Shown here in pieces: positions 1 through 6,393 of a stretch of DNA of 11,246 bases. Location: the NCBI GenBank assembly GCA_025927935.1, contig JAICKM010000159.1, forward strand, positions 1 to 11,246, read 5' to 3'. The notes beneath the pieces were generated by a model. That model had not been told where the DNA came from and did no database searches. It saw only the letters and a list, made by a program, of their open reading frames with translations. Numbering within the stretch: the stretch's first letter is position 1; every line of letters begins with the position of its first letter. The position numbers were made by a program, and so were the translations under genes. The DNA comes from Chloroflexia bacterium (lineage in GTDB: Bacteria > Chloroflexota > Chloroflexia > QHBQ01 > JADMIH01).

Positions 1-737
1 GAGGCCACCGGGACGCCGGTGCGGATCTCGCCGCCCAGGTCGCGCAGGTAGGCGGCCAGGGCATCGGCGATCTGCTGCGCGCCGCCGCGCGGCATGGGCC
101 AGCCCACGACATGGCCCAGCAGGCCGAGCACCAGACCGAACGCGGCGCTGACCGGCTGCTCCAGCGGCAGGAACGAGTGCGCGGCCATCCCGGCGAACAG
201 GGCGCGCGCCTGGTTGCCCCGGAAGGCGCGCTCGGCCAGCAGGCGGGCGGGCAGCAGCGCCAGGAGGCCGAAGCGGGCCAGCGCGAGGGGGTGGCGCGGC
301 AGCCCCAGCGGCCCCAGGATGCTGCCCTCGATGCGCGCCCAGTCCCGCGCCAGCGGCGCCATGAGCCGGCGGTAGGCCGCTTTGTCCAGGCCGAGCGTGG
401 CGGCGGTGCGGTCGATGGCGCGGTCGAGCACGGCCACGGTGCCGTCGTCCAGAGGGTGGGCCAGCGCGGCGGGCGGCTCGATCCATTCCAGGCCGTACTC
501 GGCCAGCGGCAGGTCGCGGAAGAAGGGCGAGCCGCGCGCCAGCGGGTGGATGGCCGAGCAGATGTCATGCGTGAAGCCGGGCAGGGTCAATGCCGCCGAG
601 CGCGTGCCGCCGCCCACCGTCGCGCGGGCTTCAAGCACCAACACCGAGCGCCCGGCACGCGCCAGGGTGATGGCGGCGGCCAGCCCGTTCGGCCCCGCCC
701 CCACGACCACGGCATCATACGCATAGGTTTTGCTCAT
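1..737 (-). CDS. FAD-dependent oxidoreductase, phytoene desaturase/PYROXD2-like (partial, N-terminal part)
   Basis: Translating the reverse strand from the ATG at 735-737 gives an open frame of 245 codons to the window edge with no stop, so the C-terminal part lies outside. The start opens [20 protein letters not shown]: a beta strand, then the dinucleotide-binding loop GAGPNG (residues 13-18), with Glu36 closing the second strand (VLVLEA) where it would hold the adenosine ribose of FAD. A second glycine-rich turn (VGGGTRS, about 41-47) is typical of the phytoene desaturase/amine oxidase superfamily. A purine-rich stretch (GAGGGGCGGGGC) directly before the ATG can serve as ribosome binding site. 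The visible part shows the FAD fold and the start of the substrate region, but not enough to name a substrate; carotenoid desaturases and PYROXD2-like proteins of unknown substrate are both possible. It is divergent from the peptidase E-like gene, 171 nt away. Confidence 0.88.
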   Translation of the reverse strand, partial: MSKTYAYDAVVVGAGPNGLAAAITLARAGRSVLVLEARATVGGGTRSAALTLPGFTHDICSAIHPLARGSPFFRDLPLAEYGLEWIEPPAALAHPLDDGTVAVLDRAIDRTAATLGLDKAAYRRLMAPLARDWARIEGSILGPLGLPRHPLALARFGLLALLPARLLAERAFRGNQARALFAGMAAHSFLPLEQPVSAAFGLVLGLLGHVVGWPMPRGGAQQIADALAAYLRDLGGEIRTGVPVA

Positions 738-908
738 GCCCCGCCCCTCACCAATATGCGTGCCGCCGCTGTTGCCGAACGCCCCAGGCCGCGCAGGCGG
801 CCTTCGTGCTCGTTGCCCGCCCGTTCACGGGCCGGGCGCTGCCGCTTGTATTGCCGCGGCCAACGGCGTAAGATGGGCTTAGACCGCGCCACAGAGAAGG
901 AGACTCCC
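738..908. other. Divergent intergenic region with two small hairpins
   Basis: This 171-nt gap separates the oxidoreductase (minus) from the peptidase E-like gene (plus). It holds two compact inverted repeats: 787-802 (GGCCGC-GCAG-GCGGCC, six-base stem) and 819-832 (GCCCG-TTCA-CGGGC, five-base stem). In sequence this rich in G and C such stems can arise by chance. They lie upstream of the candidate promoter at 846-874. No coding potential was recognised. Confidence 0.4.
846..874 (+). promoter_or_regulatory. Candidate sigma-70-type promoter for the peptidase E-like gene
   Basis: TTGTAT (846-851) and TAAGAT (869-874) are separated by 17 nt. The -10 box matches TATAAT at four of six positions and the -35 box matches only its TTG. 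Transcription would begin near 881, leaving a leader of about 28 nt that contains the AAGGAG ribosome binding site at 897-902. The -10 box is followed by GGGCT, as is the stronger promoter at 7235-7264. The -35 box is weak, so this is only a candidate. Confidence 0.35.
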
Positions 909-1601
909 ATGCCCACACCGCGCTTGATTCTCGCCGGGGGCGGCGGCGCGCCCGACTCGCAACCTCTCGACGCCCTGTTCGCCGGCTGGATCGGGCCGGG
1001 CGGGCGGATGCTGTACCTGCCCGTCGCCACGGGCAACGTGGCGGGCTACCGCGACGACCTGGCCTGGGTGTCGGCCATCTTCCGCCCGCGCGGCGTGGGG
1101 GCCATCGCGATGTGGACCCACCTGGCCGGGCGCGATGCCGGGCAACTGACCGACTTCGACGGCATTTATATCGGCGGGGGCAACACGTTCCACCTGCTGG
1201 ACCTGCTGCGGCGCACCGGCTTTGACCGCCTGCTGCGCGACTTCATCGCCGCGGGCGGCGCGGTCTACGGCGGCAGCGCGGGGGCCATCATCCTGGGCCG
1301 CGACATCGGCCCCGCCGCGCACATCGATCCCAACACCGCCGGCCTCCGCAATACACACGGCCTCGACCTGCTGGGCGGCTACGCCGTCTGGTGCCACTAC
1401 GCCGCCAACGACGACGCCCCCCGCATCCGCGCCTACATCGCCGCCACCGGCATCCCCGTCCTGGCCCTCACCGAGCGCGCGGGCTTGCGCGTGGAAGGCC
1501 CGCACATCGAGGCGGCGGGCTACGACTCCTGCGTGCGCTACACGGCGGCGGGCGCGCACGAGGTCGCCGTGGGCGAGCAAGTGTCGGATCCCGTGAAGTA
1601 A
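909..1601 (+). CDS. Peptidase E-like serine hydrolase (family S51)
   Basis: The protein has 230 residues, close to the usual length of peptidase E (about 230). The ATG at 909 follows AAGGAG (897-902) by six bases; the same frame stays open far upstream, but that extension is low-complexity and unlikely. Family S51 enzymes have a glutamine-amidotransferase-like alpha/beta fold and a Ser nucleophile; Salmonella peptidase E removes N-terminal Asp from dipeptides. Visible motifs are YIGGGNTFHLLDLL (about 87-100) and the nucleophile elbow GGSAGAI with Ser123. A histidine in the WCHYAANDD segment (His163) sits where the family's catalytic His lies, and Asp140 is a candidate third residue. Whether it cleaves Asp-X or is a related cyanophycinase-like hydrolase cannot be told from sequence. 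No signal peptide is seen, so it is probably cytosolic. The ankyrin gene follows almost without a gap, which suggests co-transcription. Confidence 0.88.
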   Translation: MPTPRLILAGGGGAPDSQPLDALFAGWIGPGGRMLYLPVATGNVAGYRDDLAWVSAIFRPRGVGAIAMWTHLAGRDAGQLTDFDGIYIGGGNTFHLLDLLRRTGFDRLLRDFIAAGGAVYGGSAGAIILGRDIGPAAHIDPNTAGLRNTHGLDLLGGYAVWCHYAANDDAPRIRAYIAATGIPVLALTERAGLRVEGPHIEAAGYDSCVRYTAAGAHEVAVGEQVSDPVK

Positions 1602-1611
1602 AGTGAATACG

Positions 1612-2340
1612 ATGGACGATACGGAAACGTTATTCGCTTATCTGACGGCCGGCGACTTGATGGCTGCCGGGCAGTTGCTGGCGCGCGAACCGGCGTTGAT
1701 TGACGCCCGCGACGCCCAAGCGTGGACTCCCCCGCATTATGTGGCGGATCGCGGATGGCTGGATCTCATGACGTGGCTCATAGCGCACGGCGCCGATGTC
1801 CATGCGGTTACGAATGAAGGCGAAACGCCGCTGTTTTTCGCGGCGAACCCGGCCAAGGTGGACGGCAACACTGCTGCCTGTATCCGCATGCTTCTTGCGG
1901 CGGGGGCCGATATCAACCACCGCAATGGCAAGGGCTGGACGCCACTGCATGACGCTGCGTTCTATGGCGAGGTGGCGGAGTCGGCGGTACTGCTGGATCT
2001 CGGCGCGGCGGTTGACGCCCGCGGGGCGCGTGGCGAGACGCCGTTGCATCTGGCCGCCGGCTGCGGGTTAGCGGGCGAGGTGGCGCTTCTGCTGGCACGC
2101 GGGGCGGAAGTCAATGCGCGGGCCGTGGACGGCTTTACGCCGCTGCATTACGTGGTGGGGGCCAATATCATGCCTCATACGCTTACATACTACCTGGAAA
2201 CCGCCAACACCTTGCTGGCGGCCGGGGTGGATCTCACGGCGCGGACCCACGACGGGCAGACGCCGCTGATGCTGGCCCGCCGGCAGATCGCGTACCCGGA
2301 ACTGGCCGCGCTCCTGATTGGGCACGGGGCGGCGGAGTAA
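1612..2340 (+). CDS. Ankyrin-repeat protein
   Basis: The product has 242 residues from the ATG at 1612; a GTG at 1603, one base after the previous stop, would add three residues, and neither has a clear ribosome binding site. Nearly the whole protein is ankyrin repeats, about six: residues 37-66, 69-103, 106-137, 140-170, 173-211 and 214-242. They are recognised by TPLH or variants (TPPH, TPLF, TPLM) at the start of each first helix, and by LLxxGADxNAR-type turns at the end. Repeats two and five carry insertions. Ankyrin repeats bind other proteins; no enzyme domain, signal peptide or membrane segment is present, so the protein is probably a cytosolic binder. Its position behind the peptidase E-like gene suggests a shared transcript, but the partner is unknown. 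The opening codons use A/T third bases more than the neighbouring genes, which may indicate a different history. A hairpin repeat begins four bases after the stop. Confidence 0.9.
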   Translation: MDDTETLFAYLTAGDLMAAGQLLAREPALIDARDAQAWTPPHYVADRGWLDLMTWLIAHGADVHAVTNEGETPLFFAANPAKVDGNTAACIRMLLAAGADINHRNGKGWTPLHDAAFYGEVAESAVLLDLGAAVDARGARGETPLHLAAGCGLAGEVALLLARGAEVNARAVDGFTPLHYVVGANIMPHTLTYYLETANTLLAAGVDLTARTHDGQTPLMLARRQIAYPELAALLIGHGAAE

Positions 2341-2343
2341 CAA

Positions 2344-2420
2344 TTGTCATTCTGAGCGCAGCGAAGAATCTCGTTCTGGTTCGCCCCCGACGAGACTCTT
2401 CGCTGCGCTCAGAGTGACAA
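2344..2420 (+). repeat. Dispersed hairpin repeat, family 1, copy 1 (HSERSEESR type)
   Basis: Arms at 2344-2373 and 2391-2420 are 30 nt each and complementary at 28 positions, with a 17-nt loop, giving a long stem-loop directly after the ankyrin gene stop. The repeat contains CATTCTGAGCGCAGCGAAG. Its reverse strand would translate to the spurious peptide CHSERSEESR, which I recall as a common false-ORF signature in environmental bacterial genomes. The first arm is the ATT/AAT variant and the second the ACT/AGT variant, which gives the element an orientation. A second copy lies at 6284-6357. The role is unknown; the position fits a transcript-end or mRNA-stabilising structure. Confidence 0.85.
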
Positions 2421-2459
2421 GGATGACTAGAACTGCTACTTGGGAAGGGAGACCGTAGC

Positions 2460-3221
2460 ATGGACGATCCGACGCAGCGCTTTTCGCGGCGGGTGGACAA
2501 CTATGTGAAATACCGGCCCGGCTATCCGCCCGCCGTGCTGGACCTGTTGCAACGGGCGTGCGGCCTGACGCCGGAGGCCATGATCGCCGATATCGGGGCC
2601 GGGACCGGGCTGCTGGCCGAACTGTTCCTGGCCCACGGCAACCGGGTGCTGGGCGTGGAGCCGAATCGCGAGATGCGCGAGGCCGGGGCGCGGCTCCTGG
2701 CCCGCTATCCCGGCTATCAGGCGGTGGACGGACGCGCCGAGGCGACCACGCTGCCGGATGCCGGCGTGGATTTTGTCACCGCGGGGCAGGCGTTCCATTG
2801 GTTCGACCCGGCGGGCGCGCGAGCGGAGTTCCAGCGCATCTTGCGGCCCGGCGGTTGGGTGGCGCTGGTGTGGAATATGCGGCAGACGGACTCCACGCCG
2901 TTCCTGGCGGGCTTTGAAGCCCTGCTGCGCGCCCATGTGCCCGCCTATCCCGCCCAGCAAGACGAGGGCGGCACGCAGGACAGCATTCAGGCGCTGTTTG
3001 GCCCGACGCCCTGGCAGGTGGCGCGCTTCGCCAACGCGCAGCACTTCGACCTGGCCGGGCTGGAGGGCCGGCTGCTCTCGTCCTCCTACGCGCCCGACCC
3101 CGGCGATCCCCTGTACGCCCCGCTGATGGCCGCCCTGGCCCGCCTCTTCGCCGCCCACGCCGCCAACGGCCAGGTCACGCTGGAATACGCCACCGAGGTC
3201 TATTACGGGCGGCTGGACTGA
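2460..3221 (+). CDS. Class I SAM-dependent methyltransferase
   Basis: The product has 253 residues. The ATG at 2460 follows the purine-rich GGGAAGGGAG (2442-2451) by eight bases. It has the seven-strand methyltransferase signature. Motif I is ADIGAGTG (43-50), which contacts S-adenosylmethionine. The acidic residue after strand two is Glu67 in VLGVEPN. The strand-four region is VDFVTAGQAFHWFD (103-116) and the post-strand turn is LRPGG (128-132). FHWFD is typical of the Methyltransf_11/25-like group that includes small-molecule methyltransferases such as the UbiE and trans-aconitate types. The substrate cannot be predicted from this sequence and the neighbours do not help. It is probably transcribed alone: hairpin repeats lie on both sides, and a reconstructed intrinsic terminator lies about 160 nt downstream, now interrupted by the insertion sequence. 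Confidence 0.9.
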   Translation: MDDPTQRFSRRVDNYVKYRPGYPPAVLDLLQRACGLTPEAMIADIGAGTGLLAELFLAHGNRVLGVEPNREMREAGARLLARYPGYQAVDGRAEATTLPDAGVDFVTAGQAFHWFDPAGARAEFQRILRPGGWVALVWNMRQTDSTPFLAGFEALLRAHVPAYPAQQDEGGTQDSIQALFGPTPWQVARFANAQHFDLAGLEGRLLSSSYAPDPGDPLYAPLMAALARLFAAHAANGQVTLEYATEVYYGRLD

Positions 3222-3230
3222 GGCGCGGAG

Positions 3231-3352
3231 CGGCAGGCCGGCGTCAAACCGGCCCCTACCGTGGGGCGCCAGGCCGGTTTGACGCCGTCCCCTACCGCGC
3301 GGTATGGGCAGCAGGCCGGTTTGAAACTGGCCCCTACAAGGCAAAATGACGG
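3231..3352 (+). repeat. Palindromic repeat cluster, family 2, copies A-C
   Basis: Three copies of the unit built on GGCCGGTTTGAAACCGGCC followed by CCCTAC lie just after the methyltransferase stop. Copy A core is 3236-3254, copy B 3272-3290 and copy C 3314-3332, with start-to-start spacing of 36 and 42 nt. Copies A and B are each imperfect palindromes, but B is the reverse complement of A at 18 of 19 positions, so together they can form a long hairpin with a 17-nt loop (3255-3271). After copy C the text continues GCAAAATGACGG (3341-3352), which recurs with one change after the copies at 9931-10008, so the repeated unit extends beyond the palindrome. Confidence 0.8.
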
Positions 3353-3383
3353 TGGCCGGCTATCAGGGTGTCAGTTCCCCCTT

Positions 3384-3394
3384 CCCGCACCGGG
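3384..3394 (+). repeat. Probable left target-site duplication of the insertion sequence
   Basis: CCCGCACCGGG lies against the left inverted repeat; CCCGCCGCGGG lies against the right one (4755-4765). They match at 9 of 11 positions, and 11 bp is within the duplication length usual for IS4-type elements. Both are near-palindromes (CCCG...CGGG), which would explain why the inverted repeats appear four bases longer than the element itself. The two mismatches leave some doubt. Confidence 0.5.
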
Positions 3395-3411
3395 CTTTCA
3401 AGGGTAGGTAT

Positions 3412-4638
3412 TTAGGCGGCCAGGGCCTCCCTGGCGGCGAGATCGATGATGTGTAAGGGCGTCGCCGGCTCCCGCGTTGGCCACGGCTCCGGCCAGAAGT
3501 TGCCCATCGCCACTACGACCCCACTGACTACCCCCGCCAGGATCCGTACCACCCCCCGGCGGAAACAACTCAGCAACCGCGCTTGGCTGCGCCCTTTACA
3601 CGCCCGTCGCGCGATGTGGAGCGCCGGTAACGCCTCTAACCCGCTCCCCGCCGCCGTCGCTTCCGCCTCCCCGCCCACGCTCACCACCCATAAGGTCGCT
3701 ACCGCCAGCGCTAACCAGTGCCGTTCCACCCGTCCGGGATCGCGTAGTTTGGTCTGTTCCCCGTGCCACCCGCCCCGTTTGAGGTCCTTGAACCCCGCCT
3801 CGATCCCACTGCGCAACCCATACCACGCCGCCTCCGCCACGTCCACCGGCAGATCGGTCACGATCAACCACGGGTCGGCATATCCTTCGTCCCAGCGGGC
3901 CACTAACGTACATGGCAACTGCCCCTCCTCATTCTTGAAACATGTCACCGCCCCGCTCCAGGCCGTGCCCGGCTGCGGCAACAGGGTGCGCAAGTCGTGC
4001 CAGTGCGCTTGCGCGGCGCGGCGGAAGTAGCCCTGGCGTTGAATGCGCAAGAACGGGTGCCAGCCGTTGGCGACGATGCGCTTAAACAACCAGCGCGCGT
4101 ACAGCGCCCGGTCGGCCAGCACCAGCACGGTCCAGCCCGCCGGCAGCACGTCATCCAACTCCTCTAACAGCGCCAGCCAATGGGGTTTCCAGGCCCCCTT
4201 GCGGTTGCCGGCGACCACCGTCCAGGCCACGGGGATGGCGCTGCCGCGATAGACGACACTACAGGCGAGCACCGTGCAGCGATCGCCGAGCATGGTGGCA
4301 TCCAGCACCAGGGCCAGATGGGCATCACTGGCCGGCCAGTAGGTCAGCACCCAGCGCAGCAGCGGGGCAAAACAGGCGCGCACATCCACCGCCACCCGCT
4401 TGGCGCCCTTTTTGGCGCTAGCTTCATAGGTCCACTCGCGCAAGCGTTGGCGGACGGTGGCCTCGGACTGACCCCAGACGCTAGCGAGCAGGGCGCCGAC
4501 GGCGGTGCGCCCGGCGGATTGGGTGAGGATCATCGCCCAACTCCAAGCGGCGAGCACGACGAGTTGAGGGCGCGAGAGGTGCGGCAAATGCATTGACACG
4601 GTAGCGGTCCAGGCCGATAATGATTCGGGACGAGACAT
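3412..4638 (-). CDS. IS4-family transposase, DDE type
   Basis: The product has 408 residues from the ATG at 4636-4638, chosen because AGGAGGA (4643-4649) lies at ideal distance; an upstream in-frame ATG would add 14 residues but lacks such a site. The RNase H-like catalytic core shows Asp113 in LVLDATMLGD, Asp176 in VLVLADRALY and Glu280 in the final motif. That motif reads YGLRSGIEAGFKDLK and fits the IS4 signature Y-(2)-R-(3)-E-(6)-K exactly, with Tyr273, Arg276, Glu280 and Lys287. The enzyme would cut at the terminal repeats and join the element to new target DNA. The N-terminal 70 residues look helical and may bind the ends. No frameshift or internal stop is seen. Confidence 0.93.
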   Translation of the reverse strand: MSRPESLSAWTATVSMHLPHLSRPQLVVLAAWSWAMILTQSAGRTAVGALLASVWGQSEATVRQRLREWTYEASAKKGAKRVAVDVRACFAPLLRWVLTYWPASDAHLALVLDATMLGDRCTVLACSVVYRGSAIPVAWTVVAGNRKGAWKPHWLALLEELDDVLPAGWTVLVLADRALYARWLFKRIVANGWHPFLRIQRQGYFRRAAQAHWHDLRTLLPQPGTAWSGAVTCFKNEEGQLPCTLVARWDEGYADPWLIVTDLPVDVAEAAWYGLRSGIEAGFKDLKRGGWHGEQTKLRDPGRVERHWLALAVATLWVVSVGGEAEATAAGSGLEALPALHIARRACKGRSQARLLSCFRRGVVRILAGVVSGVVVAMGNFWPEPWPTREPATPLHIIDLAAREALAA

Positions 4639-4642
4639 GGCA

Positions 4643-4649
4643 TCCTCCT
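4643..4649 (-). promoter_or_regulatory. Shine-Dalgarno site fixing the transposase start
   Basis: On the minus strand AGGAGGA precedes the ATG at 4638 with five bases after AGGAGG, so translation should begin at MSRPES rather than at the earlier in-frame ATG at 4680. Confidence 0.75.
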
Positions 4650-4750
4650 GTGGTGATAAGGTGTGTAAGACCGCTATCATAGCAAAAAGAGACCTGTCTC
4701 GTCACTCCTTTCTGACCTGTGCCCCCCGAGAGGCCAAATACCTACCCTTG

Positions 4751-4780
4751 AAAGCCCGCCGCGGGGAGGGGCTTTTTCTT
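4751..4780 (+). terminator. Candidate intrinsic terminator at the right IS junction
   Basis: AAAGCCC (4751-4757) pairs with GGGCTTT (4769-4775) and is followed by a T-rich tract, TTTTTCTTT. The left arm is partly the end of the insertion sequence and the right arm is host sequence. Without the insertion, host bases CCCCTTCCCG (left flank, read into the right copy of the duplication) would pair over ten bases with CGGGGAGGGG before the same T tract. The present structure is therefore probably a rebuilt remnant of an older terminator. It would stop plus-strand transcription. Confidence 0.45.
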
Positions 4781-4782
4781 TC

Positions 4783-4853
4783 GCTGTTGTAAGGGCCGGT
4801 TGGAAACCGGGGCGTGGCGGTGGTGGCTGTTGTAGGGGAAGGTTTGCAACCGG
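4783..4853 (-). repeat. Degenerate palindromic repeats, family 2, copies D and E
   Basis: Two 28-nt units at 4783-4810 and 4826-4853, 43 nt apart start to start, both begin GCTGTTGTA on the plus strand. They match the reverse complement of the family 2 core with several changes: D retains GGCCGGTTGGAAACCGG and E retains AAGGTTTGCAACCGG. On the minus strand they lie just downstream of the aminotransferase stop, in the same sense orientation that the other copies show relative to their upstream genes. Nothing else is seen in the 4781-4872 gap. Confidence 0.65.
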
Positions 4854-4872
4854 TCCGTTCCCCGCGCTCTCG

Positions 4873-6246
4873 CTACCCCAGGCCCAGCACTTCCTGCACG
4901 GCGCCACGGAAGGCCGTGACCGTCTGCGCGAAGTCACTTTCCGTGTGCGCGCTACTGACGATGCCGCCCTGACCGCTCATCAGGTCCACCCCGCGGCGGC
5001 GCATGGCGTCCTGGAGGGCGGTCTTGAGCGCGGGTGGGTTGGCCCGGCGCAGAGTGAGCACGCCGGCGCTGCCCGGCACGAGCCGGCCCTGGGCATCGGC
5101 TCGCGCGCCCTGGTCCAGGAGGATGTGGAAGAGCGAACCCTCGCCATAAACGCAGGAGCCGTCCGCGCCCAGATCGGCCAGCACCCGGTTGAGCGCGACG
5201 ATCAACCGCTCACCGCCGGCGTTCACTTCGCGCTGGATGTGCCCATCGGCGATGGTCTCCAGCATGGCAACGCCCGCGGCGGCGCTCAGCGGGTTGGCGT
5301 TGAAGGTGCCGGGGTGGTTGACCCGGTGGAAGCGGTTCCAGGTAGCGTCGCCCTCCTTGAAGTCGAGCGCGGCCATGATGTCGGCGCGGCCCCCCACGGC
5401 CCCGCCCGGCAAGCCCCCGGCCAGGATCTTCGCCAGGGTGGTCAGATCGGGGATCACGCCGGTGACTTCCTGGATGCCGCCGGGCGCGTAGCGGAAGCCG
5501 GTCACGACTTCGTCGAAGATCAGCAGCACGCCATAGCGGCGCGTGAGGTCGCGCACGCCCTGGAGGAAGCCGTCGTCCAGCGGGATGACGCCGTAGGAGG
5601 CGCCGGTCGGCTCCATGATCACGCAGGCGATGTCGCCGTCGCCGGCCAGGGTCTGCTCCAGCGCGGCCAGGTCGTTGGCCGGGGCGACCACGACCGTGTC
5701 GATCATCGCCTGGGGAATGCCCACCGAGGTGGGCACGTCGAACGGCGCCTGGAAGGCGACCGTCATGGTATCGCTCCAGCCGTGGAAGTGGCCCTCGAAC
5801 TTGAGCATCTTGGTGCGCCCGGTGAAGGCGCGGGCCAGGCGCACGGCCAGCATGTCGGCCTCGGTGCCCGATGAGGTGAACTTGACGCGCTCGGCGGAGG
5901 GCACCAGTTGTTGCACCAGTTCGCCCCAGCGCACTTCGACGGCGCTGGAGCCTCCGTAATGGGTACCCTTGCGCATCTGCTCGGTGACGGCGTCGATAAT
6001 GGCCGGGTAGCCGTGGCCCAGCAGCAAGGAGCCGTGGCCCATCCAGTAGTCGATATATTCGCGTCCATCGACATCCCACTTGTGGCTGCCCGCCGCGTGG
6101 TCGATGTAAATGGGACCGGTGCTCGAATAGCGGTTATCGTGGGTGACGCCGCCGGGGAAGACCTGGCGGGCGCGGGCGAACAGTTCGGCGGAGCGGCGCC
6201 CGGCCGCCGGGCGGGCGCTCGCCTGTGGGCGATCAAGGCTGACCAT
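4873..6246 (-). CDS. Class III PLP-dependent aminotransferase, glutamate-1-semialdehyde aminomutase-like
   Basis: The product has 457 residues from the ATG at 6244-6246, preceded by GTGAGG at six bases; the frame runs on upstream, but those codons run into the hairpin repeat and are unlikely to be translated. The fold-type I signatures are all present: SSGTEA (125-130) for phosphate binding, the FDEVVTGFR block with Asp245 to contact the pyridine nitrogen, and Lys273 in LAKILAGGLPGG as the Schiff-base lysine. GTFNANPLSAAAG (313-325) corresponds to GTLSGNPLAMAAG in HemL. The closest named relative is glutamate-1-semialdehyde 2,1-aminomutase of tetrapyrrole synthesis. No other heme gene is nearby, and many HemL-like proteins are aminotransferases acting on other substrates, so the role is open. 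It is cytosolic and probably transcribed alone. Confidence 0.9.
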   Translation of the reverse strand: MVSLDRPQASARPAAGRRSAELFARARQVFPGGVTHDNRYSSTGPIYIDHAAGSHKWDVDGREYIDYWMGHGSLLLGHGYPAIIDAVTEQMRKGTHYGGSSAVEVRWGELVQQLVPSAERVKFTSSGTEADMLAVRLARAFTGRTKMLKFEGHFHGWSDTMTVAFQAPFDVPTSVGIPQAMIDTVVVAPANDLAALEQTLAGDGDIACVIMEPTGASYGVIPLDDGFLQGVRDLTRRYGVLLIFDEVVTGFRYAPGGIQEVTGVIPDLTTLAKILAGGLPGGAVGGRADIMAALDFKEGDATWNRFHRVNHPGTFNANPLSAAAGVAMLETIADGHIQREVNAGGERLIVALNRVLADLGADGSCVYGEGSLFHILLDQGARADAQGRLVPGSAGVLTLRRANPPALKTALQDAMRRRGVDLMSGQGGIVSSAHTESDFAQTVTAFRGAVQEVLGLG

Positions 6247-6252
6247 GAGATG

Positions 6253-6258
6253 CCTCAC
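6253..6258 (-). promoter_or_regulatory. Ribosome binding site supporting the aminotransferase start
   Basis: On the minus strand GTGAGG stands six bases before the ATG at 6246. The alternative ATG at 6276 lacks a comparable site and lies closer to the hairpin repeat, so 6246 is preferred. Confidence 0.5.
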
Positions 6259-6283
6259 TTCTGGGTACACTGTCATCCATCCA

Positions 6284-6357
6284 TTGTCACTCTGAGCGGA
6301 GCGAAGAGTCTCGTGCGGGTACAAGACGGAGATTCTTTGCTGCGCTCAGAATGACAG
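6284..6357 (-). repeat. Dispersed hairpin repeat, family 1, copy 2
   Basis: Arms at 6284-6313 and 6328-6357 (30 nt each, about 24 pairing) enclose a 14-nt loop. It is the same family as 2344-2420 but inverted: here the ACT/AGT variant arm comes first on the plus strand. Read on the minus strand it therefore has the same polarity relative to transcription as copy 1. It lies 37 nt past the stop of the small membrane protein gene and upstream of the aminotransferase, so it could end the kinase/membrane-protein transcript. Confidence 0.82.
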
Positions 6358-6393
6358 ATTCCGGGTGACAGCCTGCGGATGATAGTGCGCCGA

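Larger units (their letters stand above)
3395..4754 (-). mobile_element. IS4-superfamily insertion sequence, complete, about 1.36 kb
   Basis: The ends carry perfect 23-bp inverted repeats at 3391-3413 and 4736-4758, containing CTTTCAAGGGTAGGTATTT. If the outer CGGG/CCCG belongs to the target duplication, the element proper is 3395-4754 with 19-bp ends. It carries one transposase gene on the minus strand with all catalytic residues present; the stop codon of that gene (3412-3414) overlaps the left inverted repeat. It sits between the methyltransferase and aminotransferase genes and disrupts neither. The flanks suggest insertion into a terminator hairpin. The intact gene and clean ends suggest a recent, possibly active, element. 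Confidence 0.88.

Noticed and set aside
787..832. Two small hairpins as a regulatory operator or riboswitch
   Set aside because: Five- and six-base stems are expected by chance in such GC-rich sequence, and no conserved RNA motif is visible.
111..908. N-terminal extension of the peptidase E-like frame back to 111
   Set aside because: The extension is Arg/Gln/Ala-rich low-complexity translation running antisense to the FAD oxidoreductase; the ATG at 909 has a proper ribosome binding site and begins the family fold.
2234..2500. Minus-strand frame encoding CHSERSEESR...FFAALRMT
   Set aside because: This is translation of the hairpin repeat at 2344-2420, a common false ORF, and it overlaps two genes.
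2436..3344. 302-codon minus-strand open frame over the methyltransferase gene
   Set aside because: Gln/Arg/Gly-rich composition without motifs; an antisense shadow caused by high GC content.
4945..5874. 309-codon plus-strand open frame inside the aminotransferase
   Set aside because: Antisense to a gene with complete PLP-enzyme motifs; His/Gly/Ala-rich composition and no recognisable domain.
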